Assembly: GCF_007744675.1 (NCBI RefSeq)
Contig: NZ_CP036269.1
Span: 4,939,546 to 5,003,545 of the forward strand
Length of the DNA: 64,000 nt
Direction of reading: 5' to 3'
DNA from: Gimesia alba
Lineage (GTDB): Bacteria; Planctomycetota; Planctomycetia; Planctomycetales; Planctomycetaceae
Shown here: positions 9,126 to 18,617 of the stretch, in pieces
Numbering within the stretch: position 1 is the first letter of the stretch
How the letters are laid out: each line of letters opens with the position of its first letter
The notes under the pieces: model-generated
Seen by the model: the letters and a program-made list of their open reading frames with translations, nothing else
Told to the model about the DNA's origin: nothing
Databases searched by the model: none
Program-made: the position numbers and the translations under genes

Positions 9126-10613
9126 ATGACACAATCTTATTCAGAACTACCGGCAGTCTCCTTAAACCAACTCCTGGCACGACGGCAGTTACTCAAACGA
9201 GCTGGCGGTGGTTTGGGTACGTTGGGTCTGCTCAGCCTGTTACAGCAGGAAGGCGTTTTGGAAACCGCCGATGCCGCTCCGTCAATGAAAGCAATCAATC
9301 CCCTGGCTCCAAAGCCGACTCATATGCCGGCAAAAGCGAAGGCCGTCATCTGGCTATTCATAAACGGGGGGCCGAGCCACGTTGATACCTGGGACTACAA
9401 ACCAGAACTCGAAAAACGGGACGGCGTCGCGCTGGAAGGTTTCGATAACAAAACCGGGTTCTTCCAGAACGCTGTCGGCCCCTTGATGAAAAGTCCGTTT
9501 CAATTCAAACAGCATGGCGAATCGGGAAAATGGGTCTCGGATATTTTCCCCAATTTGTCTCAGCATGTGGACAAGATGGCCTTCATTCATTCCGGGCATA
9601 CGGAATCGAACAATCACAGCCCCGCGTTATTCATGATGAATTGTGGCGTTCCCAAAATGGGGCATCCTTGTGTTGGTTCGTGGGTCACTTATGGTTTAGG
9701 CTCCGAAAGCAACAGCCTGCCGGCGTTCGTGGTGATGTCAGACCCGCTCGGTAGAGGACTTCCCAAAGGACATAGCCTGAACTGGGGCGCCGGTTTTCTG
9801 CCCAGCGTTTTCCAAGGCACTTATCTCAGGCCAACAGGCGAACCGATTGATAATCTTCAGCCTCCTTCTGTCCTCACCGAAAAAGGACGGCAGCGTTCAC
9901 AGCTTGACCTGCTCAAATCTTTGAATCGCCAGCACCTTCAACAGAATGAAGGCGACCAGGAATTGGCAGCACGGATTGAAAGTTTTGAACTCGCTTATCG
10001 CATGCAGAGCGCCGCACCCGAAGCGCTGGATATTTCTCGAGAACCGAAACACCTGCAGGAACAATACGGCATCGGCACCAAAAAGTGCGAACACTTCGCG
10101 AAACAATGTCTGATTGCCCGACGGATGGTCGAGCGCGGCACCCGCTTCGTACAGATTTATTCAGGCGGTATGGAAAACCAGCGGAGCTGGGATGGTCACT
10201 CTGATATCAAAGGCAATCACAGTGGATTCGCCGCGGAAACAGACCAGCCCATCGCCGCATTACTGGCTGACCTGGAATCGCGGGGGTTACTCAACGAAAC
10301 GCTGGTCATCTGGGGTGGTGAATTCGGCCGCCTGCCGATCGCACAGAAAGGCGCGAATCCCGGTCGTGACCATAACCCGCATGCCTTCACCACCTGGATG
10401 GCAGGCGGCGGTGTGAAAGCGGGCACCACCTATGGCGCCACCGATGAAATCGGCTTCAAAGCCGCCGAGGATAAAGTGCACGTGAATGACTTACACGCCA
10501 CCATTTTAAGACTGCTGGGTATGGATCACGAAAAACTGACGTATCTCTACAGTGGGCGACGATACCGGCTGACTGATGTCGGCGGGCATGTGATTGACAA
10601 AATCATCGCTTAG
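9126..10613 (+). CDS. DUF1501 protein with Tat-like signal
   Basis: The ATG at 9126 follows GGGGAAG at a good distance. The 495-residue protein begins with a twin-arginine-like export signal (RRQLLKRAG then a Gly/Leu-rich stretch, about residues 19-45). The DUF1501 fold, related to the alkaline-phosphatase/sulfatase superfamily, shows in FINGGPSHVDTWDYKP, FIHSGHTESNNHSPA, GGEFGRLP and GRDHNPHAFTTW. It pairs with the preceding DUF1549/DUF1553 gene (68-base gap), the arrangement seen repeatedly in Planctomycetes. It probably acts outside the cytoplasm; no reaction is established for the family. Its stop codon overlaps the stop of the convergent AraC-type regulator by four bases, leaving no room for a terminator between them. 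Confidence 0.9.
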   Translation: MTQSYSELPAVSLNQLLARRQLLKRAGGGLGTLGLLSLLQQEGVLETADAAPSMKAINPLAPKPTHMPAKAKAVIWLFINGGPSHVDTWDYKPELEKRDGVALEGFDNKTGFFQNAVGPLMKSPFQFKQHGESGKWVSDIFPNLSQHVDKMAFIHSGHTESNNHSPALFMMNCGVPKMGHPCVGSWVTYGLGSESNSLPAFVVMSDPLGRGLPKGHSLNWGAGFLPSVFQGTYLRPTGEPIDNLQPPSVLTEKGRQRSQLDLLKSLNRQHLQQNEGDQELAARIESFELAYRMQSAAPEALDISREPKHLQEQYGIGTKKCEHFAKQCLIARRMVERGTRFVQIYSGGMENQRSWDGHSDIKGNHSGFAAETDQPIAALLADLESRGLLNETLVIWGGEFGRLPIAQKGANPGRDHNPHAFTTWMAGGGVKAGTTYGATDEIGFKAAEDKVHVNDLHATILRLLGMDHEKLTYLYSGRRYRLTDVGGHVIDKIIA

Positions 10614-11371
10614 GATTCTGGTTCCGACTGTTTGAATTTGCGACGATACTCGGACGGCGAGACGCCCATCAGATTCACAAACTGTTTGGTGAAATAACTC
10701 TGGTCATAAAAACCAGATTCGAGTGCGATTTCGGAAATCCGTTTTTCCGTCCGCGTCAACGACTGGCAGGCGGCGTTGATTCGCACACGCAAAATATATT
10801 TTTGAGGCGTGATCTGATACAGCTTTTTGAATTTACGATCCAACTGGCTGACGGATAAATAGATCAAATCGGCCAGATCCGAAATCTGTATCCGTTCATG
10901 ATAATGTTCGAGCACATAGGCAATGACTTTATCCAATTCCTGATACGACTGGAATTCAGTACCCGCGACTTTAATATCACGTAAGACTCCCGCGACGCCG
11001 ATCACCTTACCGCCGTCTCCAAACAAAGGGATCTTGCTGCAGAGATACCATTTTAAATTTCCGCTCCGATCGGGAATCAGCCAAACCTGATTGGCGAGCG
11101 GAGCCGCGGATTCCATCACGCGTTTGTCTTCGGCGACATACTGCTGCGCTAAATCCTTTGGATGAATATCGAAGTCGGTCTTGCCGATGATGTCTTCTTC
11201 TTTAGGAATCGCGCGAACGTCCATCCAGGTGCGACTGATTTTGATAAACCGGCCTTCCGAATCCTTCGCAAAAAAATACGCGTCCGGAATATAATTGAAT
11301 AACTCTTCCAGATGGAGCTTGTGATCCAGCCGTTTGATGAAATCGTTCCGAAATTGTTGCGAATCAGTCAT
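10610..11371 (-). CDS. PAS-domain AraC-family transcriptional regulator
   Basis: The ATG at 11371 gives 253 residues; an upstream in-frame TTG adds five residues of no obvious function. Residues about 20-130 form a PAS sensor domain (YIPDAYFFAKDSEGRFIKIS, then KTDFDIHP, ending VIGVAGVLRDIK). The C-terminal 100 residues are an AraC-type double helix-turn-helix, including ISDLADLIYLSVSQLDRKFK and the second-helix signature SGFYDQSYFTKQF and GVSPSEYRRK. It is transcribed away from the DUF1501 gene at 11572 and toward the one ending at 10613. Local control of one or both loci is plausible. The ligand is not evident; some PAS-AraC proteins sense small aromatics or haem. Confidence 0.87.
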   Translation of the reverse strand: MTDSQQFRNDFIKRLDHKLHLEELFNYIPDAYFFAKDSEGRFIKISRTWMDVRAIPKEEDIIGKTDFDIHPKDLAQQYVAEDKRVMESAAPLANQVWLIPDRSGNLKWYLCSKIPLFGDGGKVIGVAGVLRDIKVAGTEFQSYQELDKVIAYVLEHYHERIQISDLADLIYLSVSQLDRKFKKLYQITPQKYILRVRINAACQSLTRTEKRISEIALESGFYDQSYFTKQFVNLMGVSPSEYRRKFKQSEPES

Positions 11372-11571
11372 GCGTAAATAATACAAATTTATGCGTGTTT
11401 TCTACAAGACGACGTTGATCTGACCATCTACTATATGCGAAAATAAACGAATAAGGATTTTCTTGCGCATCATCGGAATGGATGCCTTTGAATTCGCTCT
11501 ACTAAATCATAATACAAGATCGACCTGAAACGGTCTGTTCTGTTTTTAAAATCATCATCTTGGGGTGCATT

Positions 11572-12948
11572 ATGCTGAAGTTTACTGGTCAGGGAACGGC
11601 ACATACCTGTAGTGGAGTCACACGCAGAGACTTCCTGCAAGTCGGCACACTGGGTGCGATGGGACTCTCTTTACCCCAATATCTGGAAGCCAAAGACCAG
11701 GGGCTGGTCGACAAAAAGAACGATAACCGTTCGGCGATTATGATCTTTAATCTGGGTGCCCCCAGCCAATTGGATACTTTCGATATGAAACCGGATGCCC
11801 CGGCGGAAATTCGAGGTCCCTTTAAACCAATCGACACTGCATCCCCTGAGATCAATATTTCTGAAATCCTGCCCCTGCATGCGAAAGTCGCTGACAAATT
11901 TTCGCTGGTCCGTTCCTGTTATCACACCGCAGCCGCCGTCCATGATGCCGGCTGGCAGATGATGCAGACCGGTCGCCTGTTTACCGGCGGAATCAATACC
12001 CCACATATTGGTTCGGTCGTTGATTATCTTCGCGGTCGTCGAACAGATCTGCCTGCGAATGTCGTCCTGCCTGAAACAATGGGCCGGGGTGGTGGAAATC
12101 TACCCAATGGTCAAGCGGGTGGATTTCTAGGAAAAGCCCACGATCCGTTCGCACTGATGGCAGACCCGTCTAAACCGAACTTCAAAGTGCCCGATATGCT
12201 GCCTCCCAAAGAGATCGGGACGGCCCGCCTGGAACGACGTAAGAAAATCCGCGACGTTGTGGATAATACGATCGACTATTTTGAATCCACCGAAGATGCC
12301 AAGCTGTTAAATGGTAATTTCCATTCCGCCTACCGCCTGATGACCAGTAAAGAAGCCCGTGAAGCCTTTGATCTGGCGAAAGAACCAAACAAGGTCCGGG
12401 AACGTTACGGCATGAATCGTTTCGGTCAGTGCTGTCTGCTGGCCCGTCGGCTGGTGGAATCGGGTGTGCGTTTTGTGACCATCAATACGTTTCTGACCGT
12501 CTTCAATGAAGTCACCTGGGACATTCACGGTTCCAAACCGTTTACTTCCATTGAAGGCATGAAAAACATTGTGGCTCCGATGTACGATCAGGCCTATAGT
12601 GCATTGATCGAAGATCTTTACGATCGGGGCATGCTCGACGAAACACTGGTCTGCAACGTGGCTGAGTTTGGTCGCACCCCGAAAGTCAATCCCGCCGGCG
12701 GTCGAGATCACTGGCCTCAATGTTTCACCACCTACTTTGCCGGTGGCGGTGTGCAAGGCGGACGTGTTGTCGGCAGCAGTGACCCCATCGGCGGTGTTCC
12801 CGCGGATCACCCTGTTTCTCCCGGTGATCTGGCAGCAACCGTTTATCACAGCCTCGGCTTCGATTTGCATACCGTACTGCCCGGTCCTTCAGGCCGCCCC
12901 TTCCCACTGGTTGATGTGGGCAAGCATGAAATCCGCGAGCTGTTTTAA
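11572..12948 (+). CDS. DUF1501 protein with Tat signal
   Basis: The ATG at 11572 is preceded by TTGGGG, and the in-frame TTG at 11560 lies inside that ribosome site. The 458-residue protein starts with a clear twin-arginine motif, TRRDFLQVGTLGAMGLSLP (about residues 16-34). DUF1501 features include FNLGAPSQLDTFDMKPDAP, VRSCYHTAAAVHDAGWQ, NVAEFGRTPKVNPAGGRDHWP and YFAGGGVQGG. It is a second copy of the family in this window and clearly divergent from the one ending at 10613. It opens the second cytochrome locus and is followed by a DUF1549/DUF1553 gene 150 bases downstream. It is probably exported folded; the biochemical role is unknown. Confidence 0.9.
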   Translation: MLKFTGQGTAHTCSGVTRRDFLQVGTLGAMGLSLPQYLEAKDQGLVDKKNDNRSAIMIFNLGAPSQLDTFDMKPDAPAEIRGPFKPIDTASPEINISEILPLHAKVADKFSLVRSCYHTAAAVHDAGWQMMQTGRLFTGGINTPHIGSVVDYLRGRRTDLPANVVLPETMGRGGGNLPNGQAGGFLGKAHDPFALMADPSKPNFKVPDMLPPKEIGTARLERRKKIRDVVDNTIDYFESTEDAKLLNGNFHSAYRLMTSKEAREAFDLAKEPNKVRERYGMNRFGQCCLLARRLVESGVRFVTINTFLTVFNEVTWDIHGSKPFTSIEGMKNIVAPMYDQAYSALIEDLYDRGMLDETLVCNVAEFGRTPKVNPAGGRDHWPQCFTTYFAGGGVQGGRVVGSSDPIGGVPADHPVSPGDLAATVYHSLGFDLHTVLPGPSGRPFPLVDVGKHEIRELF

Positions 12949-12956
12949 CAACAGAT

Positions 12957-12981
12957 CATCAGCTCGGTTGAACCGCTGATG
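12957..12981 (+). terminator. weak hairpin after DUF1501 gene
   Basis: CATCAGC (12957-12963) can pair with GCTGATG (12975-12981), and the inner GG/CC may add two pairs. There is no run of T after it, so it could be a transcript-stabilising hairpin and not a terminator. Confidence 0.3.
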
Positions 12982-13098
12982 TTAATATAAATCACGATTT
13001 TACCAAATCGGACAGGGAGTCTGCCCCATACTCCTGAAATCATTCCCGTTACGTCATCACTCAAAGCAAACTATCCCAACACTAAAGAGAAGTGCTCT

Positions 13099-15615
13099 AT
13101 GTTTCCTGCCAGACGAGTCACACGCTTCACACTATTTTTGATTTTGACCGGACTGCTTTCTCCCGGCTTACACTCGGGCTCTCTTCGTGCTGCGGATGCT
13201 GTTGAAAAAATCGTCCTGCTTCCGGAAACGATTCACCTCTCCGGCAAAGAAGCGCGGCATGGCGTTTCGATTCAGAAAATCAACCAGGACGCTGAAATTG
13301 CGGGGCCAGTCACGGCGGAATCCCAACTTTCATCCAGCAATCCGGCCGTCGCTAAAATCGAAGGCCAGACCGTTGTTCCCGTTGCAAACGGAACGGCTGT
13401 CATCACTGCAACGCTGGGAAAACTGAAGACGAGCAGTCAGGTCAATGTCACAGGCATCGACAAACCGCATCAATGGAGTTTCCGAAATGATGTGCAGCCC
13501 GTCTTAACCAAAGCAGCCTGTAATTCCGGTCCCTGCCATGGGGCTCTTGCCGGCAAAGGAGGTTTTCGTTTGTCATTGAAAGCCTATGATGTTAAAGGAG
13601 ACTTTCATACGATCGTGAAACAGTCACGCGGACGCCGAATTGAACTGTCCGACCCGGCACGCAGTCTGTTTCTGATCAAACCAACGGGCGCGGTTCCTCA
13701 CAAAGGGGGCGTGCGTTTCGAAACCGACTCACCCGAATACCGTATTCTGTCGGAATGGATTGCGCAAGGTGCTCCTGCTCCCGCTGAAACCGATCCGGTT
13801 ATCGAACGCCTGGAAGTCCTGCCGGCCCGCTCCATCCTGACAAAAGGACAAACGCAAAATCTGCTCGTGCAGGCACACTATTCCGATCAGTCAGTGCGCG
13901 ATGTGACACAGTGGACCGCGTTTTCTTCGGTCAATGAAAGTGTGGCATCCGTTGACGAGCGGGGAACGGTCAAAGTCACCGGTTTTGGAGAAGGAGCGAT
14001 TGTCTGTAATTTCTCCAGTAAAATCGCCATCTCCAAAATCACGTCACCTTACGAACAGAAAATCGATCTCGCCCTGTATGCTCAGTCGCCGAAACACAAT
14101 TTCATCGATGAGCTGGTGATTAAACAGTTAAAACGGTTGAACCTCCCCCCTTCTCCTCAATCGAATGACGCCGACTTTATCCGCAGAGCCTTTATCGACA
14201 CCATCGGTACGCTACCCAAACCAGAAGAAGTCGAAGCATTTGTCGCTGACAAAAATCCCGACAAGCGAAATAAACTGATTGACCAACTGCTGGATCGCCC
14301 GGAGTTTGTCGATTACTGGACTTACAAATGGTCGGATCTGCTACTGGTAAATGGAGCCCTGATTCGCCCACAGGCGGTAAAAGCCTATCATGAGTGGATT
14401 CACTCGCATGTGAAGCAAAATACTCCCTGGGATCAGATGGTGCGGGAATTGATCACCGCGCAAGGCAGCAGTATCGAAAATGGTGCCACGAATTTTTATG
14501 CGATCCATCAGGATCCGGAATCGATGACGGAAAATGTCAGTCAGGCGTTTCTGGGTCTGGCGATCGGGTGTGCGAAATGCCATAACCATCCGCTGGAGAA
14601 ATGGACAAACAATCAATACTATGCGATGGCGAATTTCTTTTCTCGCGTCCGCGCCAAAGGCTGGGGCGGCAGTCAGAGTTCAGGAGATGGTATCCGAACC
14701 CTATTCGTGGCGACCGAAGGAGATCTGGTGCAACCTTTAACGGGCAAACCCCAACCGCCGACTCCACTGGATGGAAAACCGATCGACATCAATGCCCCGG
14801 AAGACCGCCGCGTTTATCTGGCCAACTGGTTGACTTCGAAAGAGAATCACTTATTCAGCCGTTCTATTACCAACCGTGTCTGGGCCAACTTCTTTGGAGT
14901 GGGCCTTGTGGAATCGGTGGATGACATGCGGGAATCGAATCCTGCCAGCAATGAGGAATTACTGGCCGCTACGTCTGACTATCTGGTTCAGCAGCAGTTT
15001 GATTTAAAGGCGCTGATGAAAGTCATTCTGCAATCGGCTGCGTACCAACGCAGCAGCCAGCCGCTACCGGAAAACAAGGATGAAAAGCGATTTTACTCAC
15101 GGTATTATCCCCGCCGCATGATGGCGGAAGTTTTGCTCGATGCCATTTCGCAAGTCACAGAAGTGCCTGACGAATTCACACAATATTTTGAGCCGAGTCC
15201 GCAAAAAACAGACTTTTACCCCAAAGGGACGCGGGCGATTCAGCTTTATGATTCTTCTGTGATTTCCTACTTCCTGAAAACCTTCGGCCGGAACGAACGG
15301 ATGATTACCTGTGAATGCGAACGGACCGAAGAACCCACGATGGTACAGGTCCTGCACCTTTCGAACGGTGATACGATCAACGACAAGCTCAAAGCCAAAG
15401 AGAGTCGTGTCACGAAACTGCTGGACGCCAAAAAATCAGACAAGGAATTGATTGCCGACATTTACATGCTCTGCCTGTCTCGCAAGCCGACACAAAAAGA
15501 GGAAACCGAACTGACGAAACTGCTGGCAGAAACGCCACAGGCAGAAAAACGTCAGGCTGTCGAAGACTTGTTCTGGGGCATTCTGAGCAGCCGCGAGTTT
15601 CTGTTTAACCACTAA
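13099..15615 (+). CDS. secreted cytochrome-like DUF1549-DUF1553 protein with Big2-like domains
   Basis: The 838-residue protein has a signal peptide (about residues 1-31). A bacterial Ig-like (Big2-type) module follows (about 35-120, ending NGTAVITATLGKLKTSSQVNV). The haem-type site is unusual: Cys141 and Cys146-His147 (ACNSGPCHGALAGKGGFRL), a CX4CH motif. A second Big2-like stretch (about 240-320) has SVASVDERGTVKVTGFGEGAI. DUF1549 then shows DADFIRRAFIDTIGTLP and IGCAKCHNHPLEKW, and DUF1553 shows NRVWANFFGVGLVESVDDMR and YPRRMMAEVLLDAIS. It lies between the DUF1501 gene and a cytochrome-WD40 gene on the same strand, so it is probably part of one operon and one extracytoplasmic system. The function is not established. 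Confidence 0.88.
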   Translation: MFPARRVTRFTLFLILTGLLSPGLHSGSLRAADAVEKIVLLPETIHLSGKEARHGVSIQKINQDAEIAGPVTAESQLSSSNPAVAKIEGQTVVPVANGTAVITATLGKLKTSSQVNVTGIDKPHQWSFRNDVQPVLTKAACNSGPCHGALAGKGGFRLSLKAYDVKGDFHTIVKQSRGRRIELSDPARSLFLIKPTGAVPHKGGVRFETDSPEYRILSEWIAQGAPAPAETDPVIERLEVLPARSILTKGQTQNLLVQAHYSDQSVRDVTQWTAFSSVNESVASVDERGTVKVTGFGEGAIVCNFSSKIAISKITSPYEQKIDLALYAQSPKHNFIDELVIKQLKRLNLPPSPQSNDADFIRRAFIDTIGTLPKPEEVEAFVADKNPDKRNKLIDQLLDRPEFVDYWTYKWSDLLLVNGALIRPQAVKAYHEWIHSHVKQNTPWDQMVRELITAQGSSIENGATNFYAIHQDPESMTENVSQAFLGLAIGCAKCHNHPLEKWTNNQYYAMANFFSRVRAKGWGGSQSSGDGIRTLFVATEGDLVQPLTGKPQPPTPLDGKPIDINAPEDRRVYLANWLTSKENHLFSRSITNRVWANFFGVGLVESVDDMRESNPASNEELLAATSDYLVQQQFDLKALMKVILQSAAYQRSSQPLPENKDEKRFYSRYYPRRMMAEVLLDAISQVTEVPDEFTQYFEPSPQKTDFYPKGTRAIQLYDSSVISYFLKTFGRNERMITCECERTEEPTMVQVLHLSNGDTINDKLKAKESRVTKLLDAKKSDKELIADIYMLCLSRKPTQKEETELTKLLAETPQAEKRQAVEDLFWGILSSREFLFNH

Positions 15616-15679
15616 CGCTTTCAGACAGACTCATTAATTATCATACACACTTTTATATACAGCTGACTTGAGGTCATCG

Positions 15680-18574
15680 ATGTTACAACTCCTGTCAAAA
15701 ACCATCCTGCTTTGCTCACTCATTCTGTTGATCTTCCCGGCAGATTCTCTGCAGGCCGCCGAAACGCAGATTGATTACTCAAAACAGATCGCCCCTCTGT
15801 TTCGAAAATATTGTGAAGGCTGCCACAGTGTCGATGATGCCGAAGGAAAATTCGCCATCGATTCCTATGCCGGTCTGCTCAAAGGGGGGAAACATGGTCC
15901 CGCAGTTCTCCCGGGTGACAGCAAGAGCAGCCGTCTAATTCGCATGATCACGGGTGAAGCCAAACCAGTGATGCCGCCGGAAGACAGTGGAGAGAAACTT
16001 ACTTCCCGGGAAATCACATTACTGACGGAGTGGGTTAAGCAGGGAGCGAAAGGGCCTTCCGGGAAGACTCCGGCCCGCAGAGAATTGATGGTGCCTGAAA
16101 TCGCACCGTCAAAAACAGTTCCCAAACCCATTGCCTCGCTGGCCTGGTCACCGACCAACGATTTCATTGCCATTGCCCGTTATTCTGAAGTCGATCTACT
16201 CTCGGGAGCCTCGAACAAAATTGTTCGCACGATCAAAGGCCTCCCGGGCAAGGTGAATTCCGTTCGCTTCAGCCCGGATGGACAATGGTTGATCACTTCC
16301 TCGGGAACCACAGGTTTATTCGGCCAGGCTGACATCTGGGATGTGGCCACTGGCAAGAAACTGAAAGAATTTGTTGGTCATCGAGACGTATTGTACGCCG
16401 CTCAGATCAGTCCAGATAAAAAAACGCTGGCGACGGGTAGCTACGATCAGAACATTATTCTGTGGGATATAGCGACAGGAAAACAGATTCGTTCGCTGAC
16501 GGGCCACAATGGGGCCGTCTTTGATCTGGCATTCAGCCCGGACAGTACCACACTCGCCAGTGCCTCCGCCGACTCCACTGTCAAAGTCTGGCAGGTCGCA
16601 ACCGGCAATCGTCTGGATACCCGCAGCCAGCCACTCAAGGAACAGGTCACAGTCTCCTTCAGTCCCGATGGTAACTCGATTCTGGCTGCTGGTGCGGACA
16701 ATCGAATTCGTAAATGGAAATTTGTTTCTCGTAAATCTGCAAAAATCAATCCTCTGATTTATGCCCGGTTTGCCCATGAAAATCCAGTGATTCAAATCAT
16801 ACATTCTCCTGATGGAAAACTGCTGGGGTCGATTTCTGATGACCTTTCTCTAAAGATCTGGGATGCGAATCAGCTTCAGCTCTTACATGTGATCGAAAAT
16901 CTGCCCACCATTCCGACCTCCGTTGCGTTTTCCCCTGATTCTAATACATCGATTGTCGGTTTCAGCAATGGACTCTTAAAACGATTCCCACTCCCGGCCA
17001 CGCTTTCCGCACCGACTGGAAAACAGCAAGTCGCGAAAACAGATGCAACGACTTCCCCACTTCGTAAAGACACTCCCCAAGTAATTCAGATCAAAGAAGT
17101 AGAGCCCAATAACCAACCTGCCCAGGCAACGGTTTTAACATCTCCCGCGATTGTCGCCAGCGGTGTGATTGAGTCTACTCAACAAAACAAAGCAGACGTG
17201 GATCTGTACCGCTTTGAATCCAAAGCGGGGCAAGAATGGCTCATTGAAACCAATGCCGCTCGTAAAAAATCTAAACTCGACTCCAAAATTGAAGTCCTGA
17301 ATGCAGAAGGAAATCAGACTCCACGTATCTTACTGCAGGCTGTCCGCGATTCCTATTTTACCTTTCGCGGAAAAGACTCAAATATTCTGAACGATTTCCG
17401 AATTCAAAACTGGCAGGAGATGGAATTAAACGAATACCTGTATGCGAATGGCGAAGTCGTCAAACTCTGGCTCTATCCGCGTGGTCCCGATTCAGGCTTC
17501 AACGTCTATCCCGGTAGCGGCGGTAAGCGCTATACTTACTTTGGAACCAGCCCAATTACGCACGCACTGCACGAACCGTGTTATATCGTCGAACCACATC
17601 CGGTCGGAACCGAGTTACCTCCTAACGGTCTGCCTGTTTTCACTGTTTATTATGAGAACAACGATGACGGCCGCCGCGAACTGGGCGATGATTCGCGATT
17701 GATCTTCAAAGCCCCGAAAGACGGCGTCTACTATGTGCGTGTTTCAGATGTCCGTAGCTTTCAGGGAAAAGACTTTCATTACGAATTGACGGTTCGTCCC
17801 CGGAAACCTGATTTTAAAGTCACACTGAAAGGAGCCAACCCCAAAGTCAACGCGGGCAGCGGTAAAGAATTTGAAGTGGTCGCCCAGCGGTTGGATGGCT
17901 TTGATGGACCGATTCAAGTTGATCTTTCCGACGTGCCACCCGGGTTTCATGTGACCAGTCCAATCATCATTCAAGCCGGTCATGATCGTGCTTACGGCGT
18001 TATTTCTGCTGATCCGATTGCAGAGTCTGAAGGTCCACTGGTCGCAACGCGACCCGACGATGCCCGTTATACTCCGATCAAAGTAACCGCGATCGCCACC
18101 ATCGCAGGAGTGAAACAAACCCATGCAGTGAATTCCCTGGGAACGGTCCAACTGCTTCCAAGACCGAAGTTAATCATTCGTATGGTGTCGCTGGAAATCA
18201 ATCCAATAACCGTAGCCGGCGACAACCTGGAGCAAATTCCGGACAAGCCGCTGGAGCTGACCATCCATCCTGGAGAAACTATTGCCGCAAAGGTGCTACT
18301 GTTACGAAACGGTTACAACGGTGTGGTCAGTTTTGGTCGTGAGTATGCGGGACGTAATCTGCCGCACGGAGTCTACGTGGACAATATCGGCTTGAACGGC
18401 CTGTTGCTGCTGGATAATCAAAACGAACGAACCTTTTACCTGACCGCTGCCAAGTGGGTGCCTGAGACAACACGACTGTTCCATTTGCAAGCCGCCCAGG
18501 ATGGAAAACAGACTTCCATTCCTGTGTTACTGCATGTCAAACAGAGAGATAAGCTGGCCGCAAGTTCGAAATAA
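15680..18574 (+). CDS. cytochrome c - WD40 - pre-peptidase C-type fusion protein
   Basis: The ATG at 15680 is preferred because the in-frame TTG at 15668 forms part of its ribosome site (TTGAGG). The 964-residue protein has a signal peptide (1-27), then a Planctomycete cytochrome domain with CEGCHS (Cys45, Cys48, His49) and PVMPPEDSGEKLT. A WD40 propeller covers about 155-445, with repeats such as IWDVATGKKLKEFVGHRD and LASASADSTVKVWQVATG. A pre-peptidase C-terminal-like beta domain follows (about 480-560, VEPNNQPAQATVL and DVDLYRFESKAGQEWLIET), then further beta-rich regions with YYVRVSDVRSFQGKDFHYEL. It is the last gene of the second cytochrome locus. It is probably secreted; a redox-linked sensing or polymer-binding role is a guess. 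Confidence 0.88.
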   Translation: MLQLLSKTILLCSLILLIFPADSLQAAETQIDYSKQIAPLFRKYCEGCHSVDDAEGKFAIDSYAGLLKGGKHGPAVLPGDSKSSRLIRMITGEAKPVMPPEDSGEKLTSREITLLTEWVKQGAKGPSGKTPARRELMVPEIAPSKTVPKPIASLAWSPTNDFIAIARYSEVDLLSGASNKIVRTIKGLPGKVNSVRFSPDGQWLITSSGTTGLFGQADIWDVATGKKLKEFVGHRDVLYAAQISPDKKTLATGSYDQNIILWDIATGKQIRSLTGHNGAVFDLAFSPDSTTLASASADSTVKVWQVATGNRLDTRSQPLKEQVTVSFSPDGNSILAAGADNRIRKWKFVSRKSAKINPLIYARFAHENPVIQIIHSPDGKLLGSISDDLSLKIWDANQLQLLHVIENLPTIPTSVAFSPDSNTSIVGFSNGLLKRFPLPATLSAPTGKQQVAKTDATTSPLRKDTPQVIQIKEVEPNNQPAQATVLTSPAIVASGVIESTQQNKADVDLYRFESKAGQEWLIETNAARKKSKLDSKIEVLNAEGNQTPRILLQAVRDSYFTFRGKDSNILNDFRIQNWQEMELNEYLYANGEVVKLWLYPRGPDSGFNVYPGSGGKRYTYFGTSPITHALHEPCYIVEPHPVGTELPPNGLPVFTVYYENNDDGRRELGDDSRLIFKAPKDGVYYVRVSDVRSFQGKDFHYELTVRPRKPDFKVTLKGANPKVNAGSGKEFEVVAQRLDGFDGPIQVDLSDVPPGFHVTSPIIIQAGHDRAYGVISADPIAESEGPLVATRPDDARYTPIKVTAIATIAGVKQTHAVNSLGTVQLLPRPKLIIRMVSLEINPITVAGDNLEQIPDKPLELTIHPGETIAAKVLLLRNGYNGVVSFGREYAGRNLPHGVYVDNIGLNGLLLLDNQNERTFYLTAAKWVPETTRLFHLQAAQDGKQTSIPVLLHVKQRDKLAASSK

Positions 18575-18576
18575 AA

Positions 18577-18602
18577 TGTTAACCGGGCAAGTCATGTTAA
18601 CA
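18577..18602. terminator. possible hairpin between convergent genes
   Basis: TGTTAAC (18577-18583) and GTTAACA (18596-18602) form a perfect 7-bp inverted repeat with a 12-base loop between two convergent stop codons. It is AT-rich and lacks a T-run, so termination is uncertain. Confidence 0.3.
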
Positions 18603-18617
18603 CGTGACAGGTACGCT

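Noticed and set aside
12307-12870. 187-codon minus-strand open frame
   Set aside because: It is antisense to the DUF1501 gene, has no ribosome site and no recognisable motif.
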